A DNA stretch of 64,000 nt. Source: Zhongshania antarctica. Its GTDB lineage: Bacteria > Pseudomonadota > Gammaproteobacteria > Pseudomonadales > Spongiibacteraceae. Positions 9,450 to 18,103 of the stretch are shown here, one piece after another. Positions within the stretch are counted from its first letter, which is position 1. Each line of letters begins with the position of its first letter. Both the position numbers and the translations under genes were made by a program. The notes under the pieces were generated by a model. The model did not search any database, had not been told where the DNA came from, and saw nothing but the letters and a program-made list of their open reading frames with translations. The stretch covers positions 496,001 through 560,000 of the forward strand of contig NZ_JACHHW010000001.1 of the NCBI RefSeq assembly GCF_014202945.1, read 5' to 3'.

Positions 9450-10700
9450 ATGAGTCAGTGCCCTTTTGCCAATCTACTGAGCTTGGATACCTATCAAAAT
9501 GGAATGCCCTACGACGAGCTAGCCCGTATTCGAGCGCAGGGGTCAATGATGTACATGGAAGATCCAGAGAATGGCGTGCCATATTGGGCCGTGGTTAAGC
9601 GTGACGCGCTAGACTTTGTCTCTCAGAATCCAGACTTATTCTCTTCAAATTTGAAGGGTGCATTCCCAATGGAAGTGCACGAAGGCGAGGAAGAAATCCA
9701 AGCAATTATGCAGGAGAACATCATTATCTCCATGGATCCGCCGAAACACATGAAGTACCGCAAAATTGTCAGGGATGCCTTTACACCCAAAGCAGTGAAC
9801 AATATGGAAGCTTGGTTGCGCCAGAGCGCACGCGCCATTATTGATCGTGTTGCCAGCAAAGGGGAATGTGAGTTTGTAGAAGATGTGGCTGCGGAACTGC
9901 CCTTGATGGCCATTCTTGAGCTACTTGGTGTTCCACAGGAAGACCGTAAGCAGTTTTTTGAGTGGACGAACATCATGGCCTTCGCCGATGATCCAGACCT
10001 CGCCACCGGTCGCGACGAAGCCAACACGGTAAGCTTTGAAGTGATGGGCTATGCCGCTGAACTCGCCGCCAAGCAGCGTGCAAACCCAACTAGCCAAGTT
10101 GTAGAGGCTTTACTAAACGGCGAAGTTGACGGCCAAAAAGTCACCGAAGAAATGTTCGCCTGGATGTTTATATTGATTATGGTTGGCGGTAACGAAAGTA
10201 CCCGCACCGCAACGGCCCATGGCATGCGTCTGTTAATGGAGCACCCAGATCAGCTTCAACACCTAGTCGACCACCCAGAAGATATCGCCGATGCCGTTGA
10301 AGAAATGCTGCGCTACAACACGGCGTTTATTGCGATGCGCCGAACTGCAACCCAAGATATTGAATGGAACGGATACAACATAAAGAAAGGCGATAAAGTC
10401 GTATTGCACTACCATGCAGTGAATCACGACGAAGATGTGTTTGGCGACGACGCAATGAAATTTGATATTCACCGCGCCAAAAAAATGCCAACACTACGCC
10501 GCGAAATGCGCGCATTTGGCATTGGTGAACATTTTTGCTTGGGAATGAATTTAGCCCGAATGGAATTGAATATTATCTTTGAAGAACTTATTCCACGTAT
10601 CCGCAACCCTAAATTTGCCGGTGACGTGACCTATATGCGTTCATTCTTCATCAACACAATTAAATCAATGCCAATCACCTTTGATCCTGTCTCTGCATAA
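9450..10700 (+). CDS. Cytochrome P450 (CYP125/CYP142-like bacterial class)
   Basis: 416 residues, usual for a soluble bacterial class I P450. The C-helix has MDPPKHMKYRK (95-105). The I-helix carries GGNEST at 246-251, with Glu in the acid position before the catalytic alcohol. ExxR is E285-R288, and the heme loop FGIGEHFCLG at 356-365 places the axial ligand at Cys363. It needs a separate ferredoxin and reductase; neither is encoded nearby. The GGNEST I-helix and FGIGxHxCLG loop resemble the steroid/terpenoid-hydroxylating CYP125/142 and related P450s, so a sterol-side-chain or terpenoid substrate is the best inference. The start has a clear AGGAGAGG site. Both flanking genes point the other way, so it is transcribed alone. 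Confidence 0.9.
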   Translation: MSQCPFANLLSLDTYQNGMPYDELARIRAQGSMMYMEDPENGVPYWAVVKRDALDFVSQNPDLFSSNLKGAFPMEVHEGEEEIQAIMQENIIISMDPPKHMKYRKIVRDAFTPKAVNNMEAWLRQSARAIIDRVASKGECEFVEDVAAELPLMAILELLGVPQEDRKQFFEWTNIMAFADDPDLATGRDEANTVSFEVMGYAAELAAKQRANPTSQVVEALLNGEVDGQKVTEEMFAWMFILIMVGGNESTRTATAHGMRLLMEHPDQLQHLVDHPEDIADAVEEMLRYNTAFIAMRRTATQDIEWNGYNIKKGDKVVLHYHAVNHDEDVFGDDAMKFDIHRAKKMPTLRREMRAFGIGEHFCLGMNLARMELNIIFEELIPRIRNPKFAGDVTYMRSFFINTIKSMPITFDPVSA

Positions 10701-10742
10701 AATGGCAAGCGTTTGCTAAAGGCTATTTAAAAGCAAAGAAAC

Positions 10743-10785
10743 CGTCTGTCGTGGTCCGCCTATTTACGCAGGGCCACGACAGACG
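10743..10785. terminator. Strong inverted repeat between convergent P450 and AraC genes
   Basis: A perfect 12-base stem (CGTCTGTCGTGG at 10743-10754 with its complement at 10774-10785) encloses a 19-base loop. It lies between the ends of the convergent P450 and AraC genes, the expected place for a shared terminator. No T-tract follows on either strand, so it may instead be an mRNA 3'-end stabiliser. Confidence 0.5.
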
Positions 10786-10870
10786 ATCCGAAGCGAACTA
10801 TCAAACACCGACAGTATCCTGAGCAGAATCCTTGATCTATTTGCGATCACAGCCAAGCACAGCATTGCCC

Positions 10871-11884
10871 TCAGCCAGCTTGCAACATTGTCCTAAAGCG
10901 GCCTGGCGCCTGACCATACCAACGTTTAAATGCCTTTTGAAAAGCACTTTGGTCGCTAAACCCTAGCGCCGCCGAAATATCTAACAAAGCCAGCTCACTC
11001 TGAGACATCAGTCTAAGTGAGCGCTCACGACGAGTCGCATCAACTAGGCTTTTGTAGCTTGTTGCAGTGCTGTTTAAACGACGCTGCAATGTGCGTGTAC
11101 CTATACCAAGCTGCGCCGAGATATCCTCAAGGCGAGGCACACCGTCAGCCAACTGATCAATAATACAGTCGCGCACCTCTTTTATTAAACGCACTTCATA
11201 CTGCAAATTTGACATCTCAATGCGGGCAGCCTGATCTAAAGATTTGTATATCGCCGGGTGTGGGTACAGTGTTGGCTGGTCCAGTAATTCTCGGCCAAAA
11301 TGAACCGCATTTACTTTTTTGCCAAATTTAACCGGCGCCTCAAACAAATCAGCCATTCGCTGTTCACGACCGCCACCACCATGGGCAAAATGCACTTCTC
11401 TACGCGTTCCACCTTTATCTAACATGGGTTTATTCACGCGGTACCAATTCGCAAAGAAAAACTCAACGACATGGCGGGAAGCCTGTTTACGCGCGGGCAA
11501 CAGCCAACTCAAACACGCTGTTTCGCTGTTAATCTCGCTGAGCACCATATCGCCATGATCAATTAGTAAGCGAGAATAACGCTGCATGGCATCTACCGCC
11601 TCACGGCTATTCGCCGCACTCATGCCGAGATAGTCCACCATCCCCCATGGCGTGCGAGAACAATGTGTACCCGCATGGGCACCTAAGCAAGGGTCATTCA
11701 ACAAACTTGCACCGGCGTCGAGGGTTAATTCAAATAATCGCAGCGGCACCCTGCCCTGCTCACTGAGATGACCCAGCGGGTCTAAGCGCAGCACTGACTG
11801 CAACTGCCGAGCACTGACACCCTGGGTGCCAAGATACGCTAATAGGTTATCGAGATAATCTTTACACACTGTAGGCGTTCGCAT
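10871..11884 (-). CDS. AraC-family transcriptional regulator (N-terminal arabinose-binding-like domain)
   Basis: 337 residues from the ATG at 11884, which has GGAG six to seven bases upstream; an ATG four codons earlier has no ribosome site. Residues 15-200 form the PF12625-type N-terminal domain of OruR/ArgR-like regulators, and the last 100 residues are a double helix-turn-helix: 'PRLEDISAQLGIGTRTLQRRL' for the first and 'LLDISAALGFSDQSAFQKAFKR' for the second, the latter with the typical AraC ending WYGQAPGRFR. It is a cytosolic DNA-binding activator, probably responding to a catabolic substrate. A second AraC-type gene is divergent at 12079, and a perfect inverted repeat lies between them. 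Confidence 0.88.
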   Translation of the reverse strand: MRTPTVCKDYLDNLLAYLGTQGVSARQLQSVLRLDPLGHLSEQGRVPLRLFELTLDAGASLLNDPCLGAHAGTHCSRTPWGMVDYLGMSAANSREAVDAMQRYSRLLIDHGDMVLSEINSETACLSWLLPARKQASRHVVEFFFANWYRVNKPMLDKGGTRREVHFAHGGGGREQRMADLFEAPVKFGKKVNAVHFGRELLDQPTLYPHPAIYKSLDQAARIEMSNLQYEVRLIKEVRDCIIDQLADGVPRLEDISAQLGIGTRTLQRRLNSTATSYKSLVDATRRERSLRLMSQSELALLDISAALGFSDQSAFQKAFKRWYGQAPGRFRTMLQAG

Positions 11885-11980
11885 TGTCCACTCCATCTAG
11901 TATGACTGCTGCCGCGGCCATACCAACACGCGGCTATTATTCGTAGGCGGCTAAAGCAAGCCTTTGTCACCCACAGACTA

Positions 11981-12002
11981 ACAAGTTAAGACATAAACTT
12001 GT
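11981..12002. promoter_or_regulatory. Inverted repeat ACAAGTT-N8-AACTTGT in divergent AraC intergenic region
   Basis: A perfect 7-base inverted repeat with an 8-base spacer between the two divergent AraC-type genes. The size and position suit an operator for one of them. It is not followed by a T-tract and sits between promoters, so a terminator is unlikely. The binding protein is inferred. Confidence 0.4.
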
Positions 12003-12078
12003 CCCCCTACGCCCCCTAAAGTATTATCATTAGTGACCGTCAATTTTTATCATTTATGGCCAAAATAGTTTATTCATT

Positions 12079-13119
12079 GTGCAATTAATCGAAATGGAAC
12101 AGCTCGGCGCCCGATTACTGCGGGTTCTGTGGCGCTTATTGCAACAACACTACCCCGAGATCGACTGCGCTGAGCTAGGCCGGCGCTGTAATCTTGGCGA
12201 GGAGTGGTGGCAGAACCAAAGCAGCAATAAGCTGGTAAATACCCTGATGCTACTAAACGCCTTGCGCAGTCATGACGCACCGGCCATTGCCTTAGAGTTG
12301 GGTGACCTCGCTGAGCTCAGTGACCTAGGCTTACTCGGCTATGCCATGCTGACTGCCGCCAATTGCGAGCAAGCAACGAATATTAGTTGCCACGCATTCA
12401 GCGAAGCCAGCTTTTTAGTAATAGCCAAGCTCGAGCGCGCCGAGCAACATGGTCTAATCCAGTTTCAACTTACCGAAAATGCGCTGCCAATCGAGCAACT
12501 TATTTTAGAGCTGTGCAGCGTCGCCGCATGGCGTTATGTCCAAGCCATATTGCCTGAGGGTCGGTCTGCCGCACCGGACTATGTTGAATTTAGTTGCAGC
12601 CCACCAGATCACGCCGCTCGGTATAGTGAGCTACTGGGCTGCACTGTACATTTTGACTCACCAAGAAATACGATCGCTCTGCCAATAGAGTGGTTGTCAC
12701 GCCCCATCCCCAGCGGCAATGAGCAAGCGCTCATTGCTTGCTCTCACCATGTCCAACACATGCTCGGCGACAGCTATCGCAGTGCCGGGATTGTTCCTCA
12801 AGTAAAACGCCTCTTAATGGCAAGACCTCAGGACTGTCACTTTAAACTAGAAAACACCGCCAAATTACTGCGCCTAAGCCCGCGCAGCTTGCGACGGCAT
12901 TTAGATCAATCAGGCAGCAGTTTCCGAAAAATTTGCCTCGACGTGCGCATGGAGCTAGCCCGTGAATACTTGAACAATACGCGAATGAGCTTAAAACAAA
13001 TTGCGTATCAGCTTGGCTACAAACACCCCAGCAACTTCAATCGAGCCTTCAGTGACTACTACGGAAATTCACCCCAAGCTATGCGCCGAGCCAATCACGC
13101 CGCATTCAAGCAAGAGTAA
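12079..13119 (+). CDS. AraC-family transcriptional regulator
   Basis: 346 residues from a GTG; an in-frame ATG five codons later (12094) is an equal alternative, since neither has a clear ribosome site. The N-terminal ligand domain is divergent. The C-terminal double helix-turn-helix is clear: 'FKLENTAKLLRLSPRSLRRHL' followed by 'MSLKQIAYQLGYKHPSNFNRAF', with a YGNSPQAMRR ending. It precedes the thiolase-like gene on the same strand by 133 bases and is divergent from another AraC gene, so it probably controls the thiolase/dehydrogenase/ligase genes or the nearby P450s. The inducer is unknown. Confidence 0.87.
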   Translation: MQLIEMEQLGARLLRVLWRLLQQHYPEIDCAELGRRCNLGEEWWQNQSSNKLVNTLMLLNALRSHDAPAIALELGDLAELSDLGLLGYAMLTAANCEQATNISCHAFSEASFLVIAKLERAEQHGLIQFQLTENALPIEQLILELCSVAAWRYVQAILPEGRSAAPDYVEFSCSPPDHAARYSELLGCTVHFDSPRNTIALPIEWLSRPIPSGNEQALIACSHHVQHMLGDSYRSAGIVPQVKRLLMARPQDCHFKLENTAKLLRLSPRSLRRHLDQSGSSFRKICLDVRMELAREYLNNTRMSLKQIAYQLGYKHPSNFNRAFSDYYGNSPQAMRRANHAAFKQE

Positions 13120-13252
13120 ACAGCCCTGGCACAGCCCGACATAATTGGCATCACCAGCGCTACTGTTACCGCAGTCAAGACCTCACAATATAAAGTGTAG
13201 CGGAGCCAAGTTCTGCGCTTATTCGCTCTATATTATTGAAACGGGATTACTT

Positions 13253-14785
13253 ATGAATGCAGCCGACAACACCCCCATACTGGTCGGCGTCAGCCAGCGG
13301 ACGTATCGCGACACCGGTAACACGAATCGCACGCCCACTGATGCCCTGCACGATGTCTTGGAGCTAGCCCTAAAAAATAGTGGACGCGGTGAAGCACTGC
13401 GCGGCGCCATCGACACCTTGTGCACTGAGCCCAGCCTGCTCGAGGTATCCGCTGAACTCGGTGCATTAATCAGCCGTTTTCCCGGCCCAGAACTCGCTAA
13501 GCGCCTTGGACTCAAGGACGCGCGCTGCCTGAAAGCGCCCGATGGCGGAAACGGCCCGCAGATGTTGATTAACCATTTTGCCAAGGAGCTAAACCAGGGT
13601 CAGCGCCGCGCTGTGGCTATTTGCGGCGGCGAACTGACGGCCAGCTTCAAGAACTTACTCGGCGGCGGTGGCGACATAAGCCACTGGCCAAGCGACGCGG
13701 CTGGCGAAACACAACAGCCATGGGCTGAGCGCAGCGGGACCCACGCAGAAGAACTCCGACACAATTTATGGCTGCCTACCCATATGTACGCGCTGTTTGA
13801 AAATGCCCTTCGCCACCGCTACGGACACAGTTTAAGCGAGCACCAAGAACACATGGGTAAAATTATGCAAGGCTTAAGCGACACCGCCGCCGCCAATCCA
13901 GATGCGTGGTCTTACCAACGACCACGCAGCGCTAAACAGCTCGTCAGCTTCGAAGAACGCAGCCCTTGCCTCGCACTACCCTACAACAAATACCTCTGCG
14001 CCCAGATGAATATCGACATGGCCGCCGCCGTCATCATGACGACTGTCGGTACCGCCCGCGAGCTGGGTATCAATGAAGATCAGTGGATCTATCTCAACGG
14101 CTGCGCGGACGTCAACGAAGTGTGGTACGTCGCCGAGCGCGCTGACTTATCGCGCTCTAGCGCAGTTGCCCTCGCTGGCGAAACCGCACTTGCACGCGCC
14201 GGATGCCATATTGACGATATCGCCTTAATGGACATTTATAGCTGCTTCCCCTCTGCGGTAGAAATGGCTTGCGAAGCGCTGAATATAGACCCATTTGGTG
14301 AGCGCCCCCTCAGTATAACCGGCGGCCTGCCTTATTTTGGCGGCCCCGGTCATGGCTATAGCCTGCACGCCGTTGTCACGCTAGTAGAGCAACTTCGTGA
14401 ACGCCCTAATGACAATGGGCTAATCACGGCTAACGGCTGGTATATGACCAAAGAATCTATCGGCATTTACAGCGCAAAGCCAAGCGAGATGCACTGGCAG
14501 CGCGGGGACGACGCGGCACTGCAAACTCAAATTGATGCCCAGCCCCACCAGCTCATCGACGACACCCCCAACGGCAATGGCCGCGTCGACAGTTTTACTG
14601 TGGTCTGCGACAACAATGGACCAAAGCAGGGTATTATTATTGGCAGCCTAGACAGTGGCGCCCGCTTCATCGCCCATACTGAGCAAGACAATGCGCTATT
14701 TGCACAGCTGATGACCGAAGACGTGATCGGCCAACGCGGTGTAGTCTCCAGCGGTGAACAACACAATTTATTTCGTTTCAAGTAA
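13253..14785 (+). CDS. Thiolase-superfamily acetyl-CoA acetyltransferase-like protein
   Basis: 510 residues from the ATG at 13253, where the conserved start MNAADNTPILVGVSQR begins; upstream frame extension has no ribosome site. N-terminal thiolase fold (ILVGVSQ), the central part with DIYSCFPSAVEMACEAL, and the C-terminal GGLPYFGGPGHGYSLHAV with the His-containing loop. The last 85 residues form the extra C-terminal domain found in type-1 thiolase-like proteins (GRVDSFTVVCDNNGPKQGII). Where most thiolases have the nucleophilic Cys, this one reads GGNGPQ at 98-103. Such proteins are often annotated as acetyl-CoA acetyltransferases in sterol and fatty acid gene clusters. Without the Cys it may bind CoA thioesters, or act in a retro-aldol or hydrolysis-like step, rather than classical thiolysis. 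Confidence 0.8.
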   Translation: MNAADNTPILVGVSQRTYRDTGNTNRTPTDALHDVLELALKNSGRGEALRGAIDTLCTEPSLLEVSAELGALISRFPGPELAKRLGLKDARCLKAPDGGNGPQMLINHFAKELNQGQRRAVAICGGELTASFKNLLGGGGDISHWPSDAAGETQQPWAERSGTHAEELRHNLWLPTHMYALFENALRHRYGHSLSEHQEHMGKIMQGLSDTAAANPDAWSYQRPRSAKQLVSFEERSPCLALPYNKYLCAQMNIDMAAAVIMTTVGTARELGINEDQWIYLNGCADVNEVWYVAERADLSRSSAVALAGETALARAGCHIDDIALMDIYSCFPSAVEMACEALNIDPFGERPLSITGGLPYFGGPGHGYSLHAVVTLVEQLRERPNDNGLITANGWYMTKESIGIYSAKPSEMHWQRGDDAALQTQIDAQPHQLIDDTPNGNGRVDSFTVVCDNNGPKQGIIIGSLDSGARFIAHTEQDNALFAQLMTEDVIGQRGVVSSGEQHNLFRFK

Positions 14786-14793
14786 CAAAAAAT

Positions 14794-14835
14794 GACGCAT
14801 AAAAAAACCGGCAATTGCCGGTTTTTTTATGCGTC
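14794..14835. terminator. Perfect 42-base palindromic bidirectional terminator
   Basis: The 42 bases are an exact palindrome: GACGCAT, A-tract, CCGGC, AATTG, then the complement with seven T's. It works as a rho-independent terminator on both strands. It separates the convergent thiolase-like and alcohol dehydrogenase genes. Confidence 0.9.
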
Positions 14836-14847
14836 TGAAAACCAACG

Positions 14848-16080
14848 CTAGGCAAATTCAGCAGCTCTCTCGGTCGTGCTTAGCAATGTCGCTAAAATAG
14901 CCTGGCACTCTGCGCGGCTCATCAAAATGGGCACCGGATAAGCTGCACCTTCCTTAACCGCAGCGGCAGCAATGGCAGGGATATCCGCTTTGTTTAAGTT
15001 ATCTAAATACCCAGGAATACCTAAGCGTCGATTTAAGTCAGCGACAGCATCAATGAATTTCTCAGCCGCTTTTTCATCACTGTCGCCACTGCCAGCCACG
15101 TCGATAAGTCGCCCTAATCTCGCCAGCGGCTCCTGTGCAGCCTTTGCCATAAAACGCAGAACTTCGGGCATCACCAAAGCGTTAGCTAAGCCATGAGGCG
15201 TTCCGTACTGACGACCCAGCTGATGCGCAATTGCATGCACATTCCCCACCCCGGCATCATTGATTGCCATACCAGAATAATAGGCTGCAATTGCCATTTG
15301 CTCGCGGGCAACCGCATCACTACCGTCACGATAGGCGCGGGGCAAATACTCAAAAATCATTTTTACCGACGCGTAACCGTAGGCGTTACTACTGTCGGTG
15401 CCCCATAGACTAATATACGTTTCGATTGCATGGGTCAAGGCATCCATTCCGGTTGCCGCGGTGATAGCTCCCGGCATGCCAAGCAGTAAATCGGCGTCGA
15501 GCGCAACGGCTTTTGGCAGCATTTTTGGGTCGGCAATAAAAAACTTTTCATGGGTTTGCTGATCAGAAATTACCGCGGCAATCGTCGCTTCTGAGCCAGT
15601 GCCGGACGTTGTTGGCAGTGCAAATAAAGGTAAGGGCGCCTTCTTCACTTTAAAGTAGCCAACTAATTTCCTACCATCTCTACCATTACTCGCCGCTGAT
15701 GCTATGGTTTTCGCGCAGTCAATTGACGAGCCGCCACCAATAGCCAGTACCGCATCGCAGCTATATTCGGCTTGCAACGCCAACCCCGCATCGACCATGG
15801 AAAAAGTCGGATCGGGCAATGTTCCATCGTAAATCGTACAGACAACCCCTTCCTCTGTCAGTACATCAACCGCACGGGCAACGATACCCAACTCAACCAA
15901 GGGCTTATCACTCACCACGAGAACTTTTCGGATACCCTGGCGTGCAATGTGCCGACATAGCTGCGCCGTGCTACCTTGGCCAGTAAAGGCCATATACGCC
16001 AGCGACGGCATCAACTTAAAGGGAATAGCAATCAATGCTAAATAGGTGCGTTGTAATAAGGTTCTTAAAAACTTACTCAT
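14848..16080 (-). CDS. Iron-containing alcohol dehydrogenase
   Basis: 410 residues from the ATG at 16080, which has GGAG six bases upstream; an earlier GTG in frame has none. The NAD(P) motif GGGSSID is at 115-121. The metal ligands of group III dehydrogenases are present as Asp213 and His217 (GMDALTHAIE), His282 (VHAIAHQLG) and His296 (YGTPHGLAN). Residues 12-32 are hydrophobic, an extension seen in several long-chain alcohol dehydrogenases. It should oxidise primary alcohols to aldehydes with NAD(P) and Fe2+. It lies 85 bases downstream of the acyl-CoA ligase start region on the same strand, so ligase and dehydrogenase probably belong to one unit for a fatty or terpenoid alcohol/acid. Confidence 0.9.
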   Translation of the reverse strand: MSKFLRTLLQRTYLALIAIPFKLMPSLAYMAFTGQGSTAQLCRHIARQGIRKVLVVSDKPLVELGIVARAVDVLTEEGVVCTIYDGTLPDPTFSMVDAGLALQAEYSCDAVLAIGGGSSIDCAKTIASAASNGRDGRKLVGYFKVKKAPLPLFALPTTSGTGSEATIAAVISDQQTHEKFFIADPKMLPKAVALDADLLLGMPGAITAATGMDALTHAIETYISLWGTDSSNAYGYASVKMIFEYLPRAYRDGSDAVAREQMAIAAYYSGMAINDAGVGNVHAIAHQLGRQYGTPHGLANALVMPEVLRFMAKAAQEPLARLGRLIDVAGSGDSDEKAAEKFIDAVADLNRRLGIPGYLDNLNKADIPAIAAAAVKEGAAYPVPILMSRAECQAILATLLSTTERAAEFA

Positions 16081-16164
16081 TTTAAACTCCAGTTGGTCGA
16101 TGACCGAAAACCACTTCACTTATTGCGGTATCAGCTTGTTCAAACTAAGGTGCCTTAGTGGCCA

Positions 16165-17718
16165 CTAGACCACTTCGCCTTGGTATTTGGGAACAATGTT
16201 AGCCCGCAGCTCTTTTTTCAATATTTTGCCGCTTGGGTTCCTCGGCAGCGCAGCCACGTATTCCAAGTACTTGGGCGTTTTAAAACCCGCCAGCGACTCT
16301 CGACAATGACTAATCAGCTCCTCAATTGTAATCTCGCCTTGATCACCAGCCACTATAACCGCCAATGCAACCTCGCCCCACTTCTCATCAGGCACACCGA
16401 TCACAGCAACATCTGCAATTTTGGGGTGGCTCATAAGTACGTTTTCTATTTCAGCAGGGTAGATATTTTCCCCCCCCGATATAATCAAATCCTTCACCCG
16501 ATCCTTAAGAAACAGGTAGCCATCTTCGTCGAGATAACCGGCATCGCCCGTGTGCAACCAGCCATCGACAAGCGTCTTAGCGGTTGCTTCCTCACACTTC
16601 CAATACCCCTTCATCACCTGTGGACCACGCCCTAATATTTCGCCGACTTCACCGATCGGCAGGGTATTACCCTTGGCATCAACCACCCGCAGCTCTGTGC
16701 CAAACACCGCTCGACCACACGAGCGCAGCAGTTCAGGCTTGCCCTGCAAAGCGCGCATGTGGTCTTCGTTAGTTAAAAAGGTCAACGCCGTGGTGGACTC
16801 AGTCTGCCCATAGCCTTGATAAAACTCGCAGTCAAACACCGCTAAACAACGCTTTAGCAAATCAACCGATATCGGTGATGCGCCGTAGTTAATCCAACGT
16901 AAATTAGAAAAATCGTATTTCTCAATATCCGGCACACACGCTAGAGAAAATTGCAGCATCACGGGAACAACTGACACATAGGTAATATTCTCGTTAGCCA
17001 TTGTCTCTATCATACCCACCGGATCGTAGTCCCGGTGTAGGACTAGATCACAGCCGTAATACATTGCCATCAAGGCCCCGACCAAACCTAAGGCGTGGAA
17101 GGTGGGGGCAATGATCAAAGCGCGATCGCCGGCACGGGGCGCGCGTCCCGTTGTCAGAGGCGCTTGGATACTATTACAGATCAAATTACGGTGGGTTAGT
17201 AAAGTGCCTTTGGGCAGGCCGGTGGTGCCACTGGTGTACATTTGAAACAGCACATCATCACCGTGAATAACCACTCGGGCAGGCTCACCAGCATTCCCAA
17301 GCCAGCGATCTAAAGGTGTCGCCCCATCCAGCTCACCAACGATTGAAACCTGCTCCACCCCCGCAAGATAGCTGCCGACCAAGGGCGCAAATTCGCCGTC
17401 GATGAACAACACGCGAGCTTCGGCATTTTCCGCGATAAAACCCACTTCATCGGCGGTAAGTCGGTAATTAATGCCGACCGGCACCACGCCAGCTCGCGCG
17501 CACCCTAGGAAAACCAGCAGATTATTCAGCGAATTTTTACTGAGTATCGCCACTCGCTCACCTTTAGCAACACCGCCAGCCTGCAAGCGGGCTGCCACCC
17601 GGCCAATTTGCTGCCAAGCTTGCGCATAACTCAGTTGCTCGTTGGCATCACTACCAAATGATGCATCGGGCCGCATTTTCACTTGAAAGGCCAAATAATC
17701 CACAAAACTATCAAACAT
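16165..17718 (-). CDS. Acyl-CoA synthetase (AMP-binding, fatty-acid-type CoA ligase)
   Basis: 517 residues. The P-loop-like AMP-binding motif YTSGTTGLPKG is at 161-171. The core motif GYGQTEST, then 'GWLHTGDAGYLDEDGYLFLKDR' and 'KDLIISGGENIYPAEIE', follow, and the catalytic Lys is in PRNPSGKILKKEL (about K500). It activates a carboxylic acid to its CoA thioester with ATP. The substrate could be a medium/long-chain fatty acid or a sterol/terpenoid side-chain acid. The gene precedes the alcohol dehydrogenase on the same strand with an 84-base gap. The start has GAGGA eight bases upstream. A divergent P450 lies 385 bases away, suggesting alkyl oxidation followed by activation. Confidence 0.9.
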   Translation of the reverse strand: MFDSFVDYLAFQVKMRPDASFGSDANEQLSYAQAWQQIGRVAARLQAGGVAKGERVAILSKNSLNNLLVFLGCARAGVVPVGINYRLTADEVGFIAENAEARVLFIDGEFAPLVGSYLAGVEQVSIVGELDGATPLDRWLGNAGEPARVVIHGDDVLFQMYTSGTTGLPKGTLLTHRNLICNSIQAPLTTGRAPRAGDRALIIAPTFHALGLVGALMAMYYGCDLVLHRDYDPVGMIETMANENITYVSVVPVMLQFSLACVPDIEKYDFSNLRWINYGASPISVDLLKRCLAVFDCEFYQGYGQTESTTALTFLTNEDHMRALQGKPELLRSCGRAVFGTELRVVDAKGNTLPIGEVGEILGRGPQVMKGYWKCEEATAKTLVDGWLHTGDAGYLDEDGYLFLKDRVKDLIISGGENIYPAEIENVLMSHPKIADVAVIGVPDEKWGEVALAVIVAGDQGEITIEELISHCRESLAGFKTPKYLEYVAALPRNPSGKILKKELRANIVPKYQGEVV

Positions 17719-18103
17719 CTATTCATTCCTCTTTGTATCATTACACGAGCGGCAAAAATGACGGTAAAAAATAATAGCAATTACACTTTTGGAAAAAATT
17801 CTTAAGAAAAATCGCGGATATCAACGTCACTTTTTATTATTAATAGCCAAGAAAATATCATAAGACCTAGGCTATCAGTGTCTCGAAGTAGGAGTTAGTC
17901 CTGAGGTGCCTGAAGTTGGCAGCGCCCGACCAAAGGCACAGTCTATGACACATTCATAATTGCGATTACCCGCGTCCTTAGCGTTGTTGGCACATACCGA
18001 CTAAGGCCGTCGCGCGCCGACTAGACCCCATTACGCCGCTGCCATAGTGTGCCCGCTAGAAAACGCCACCATACAATGGCGAAGGTCAGTAATGAGGAAA
18101 AAT
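17719..18103. other. Divergent intergenic region (CoA ligase / P450)
   Basis: 385 bases between divergent genes, AT-rich near the ligase end. It holds the ribosome sites GAGGA for each gene and presumably both promoters. No coding frame, RNA gene or clear palindrome was found. Confidence 0.4.
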
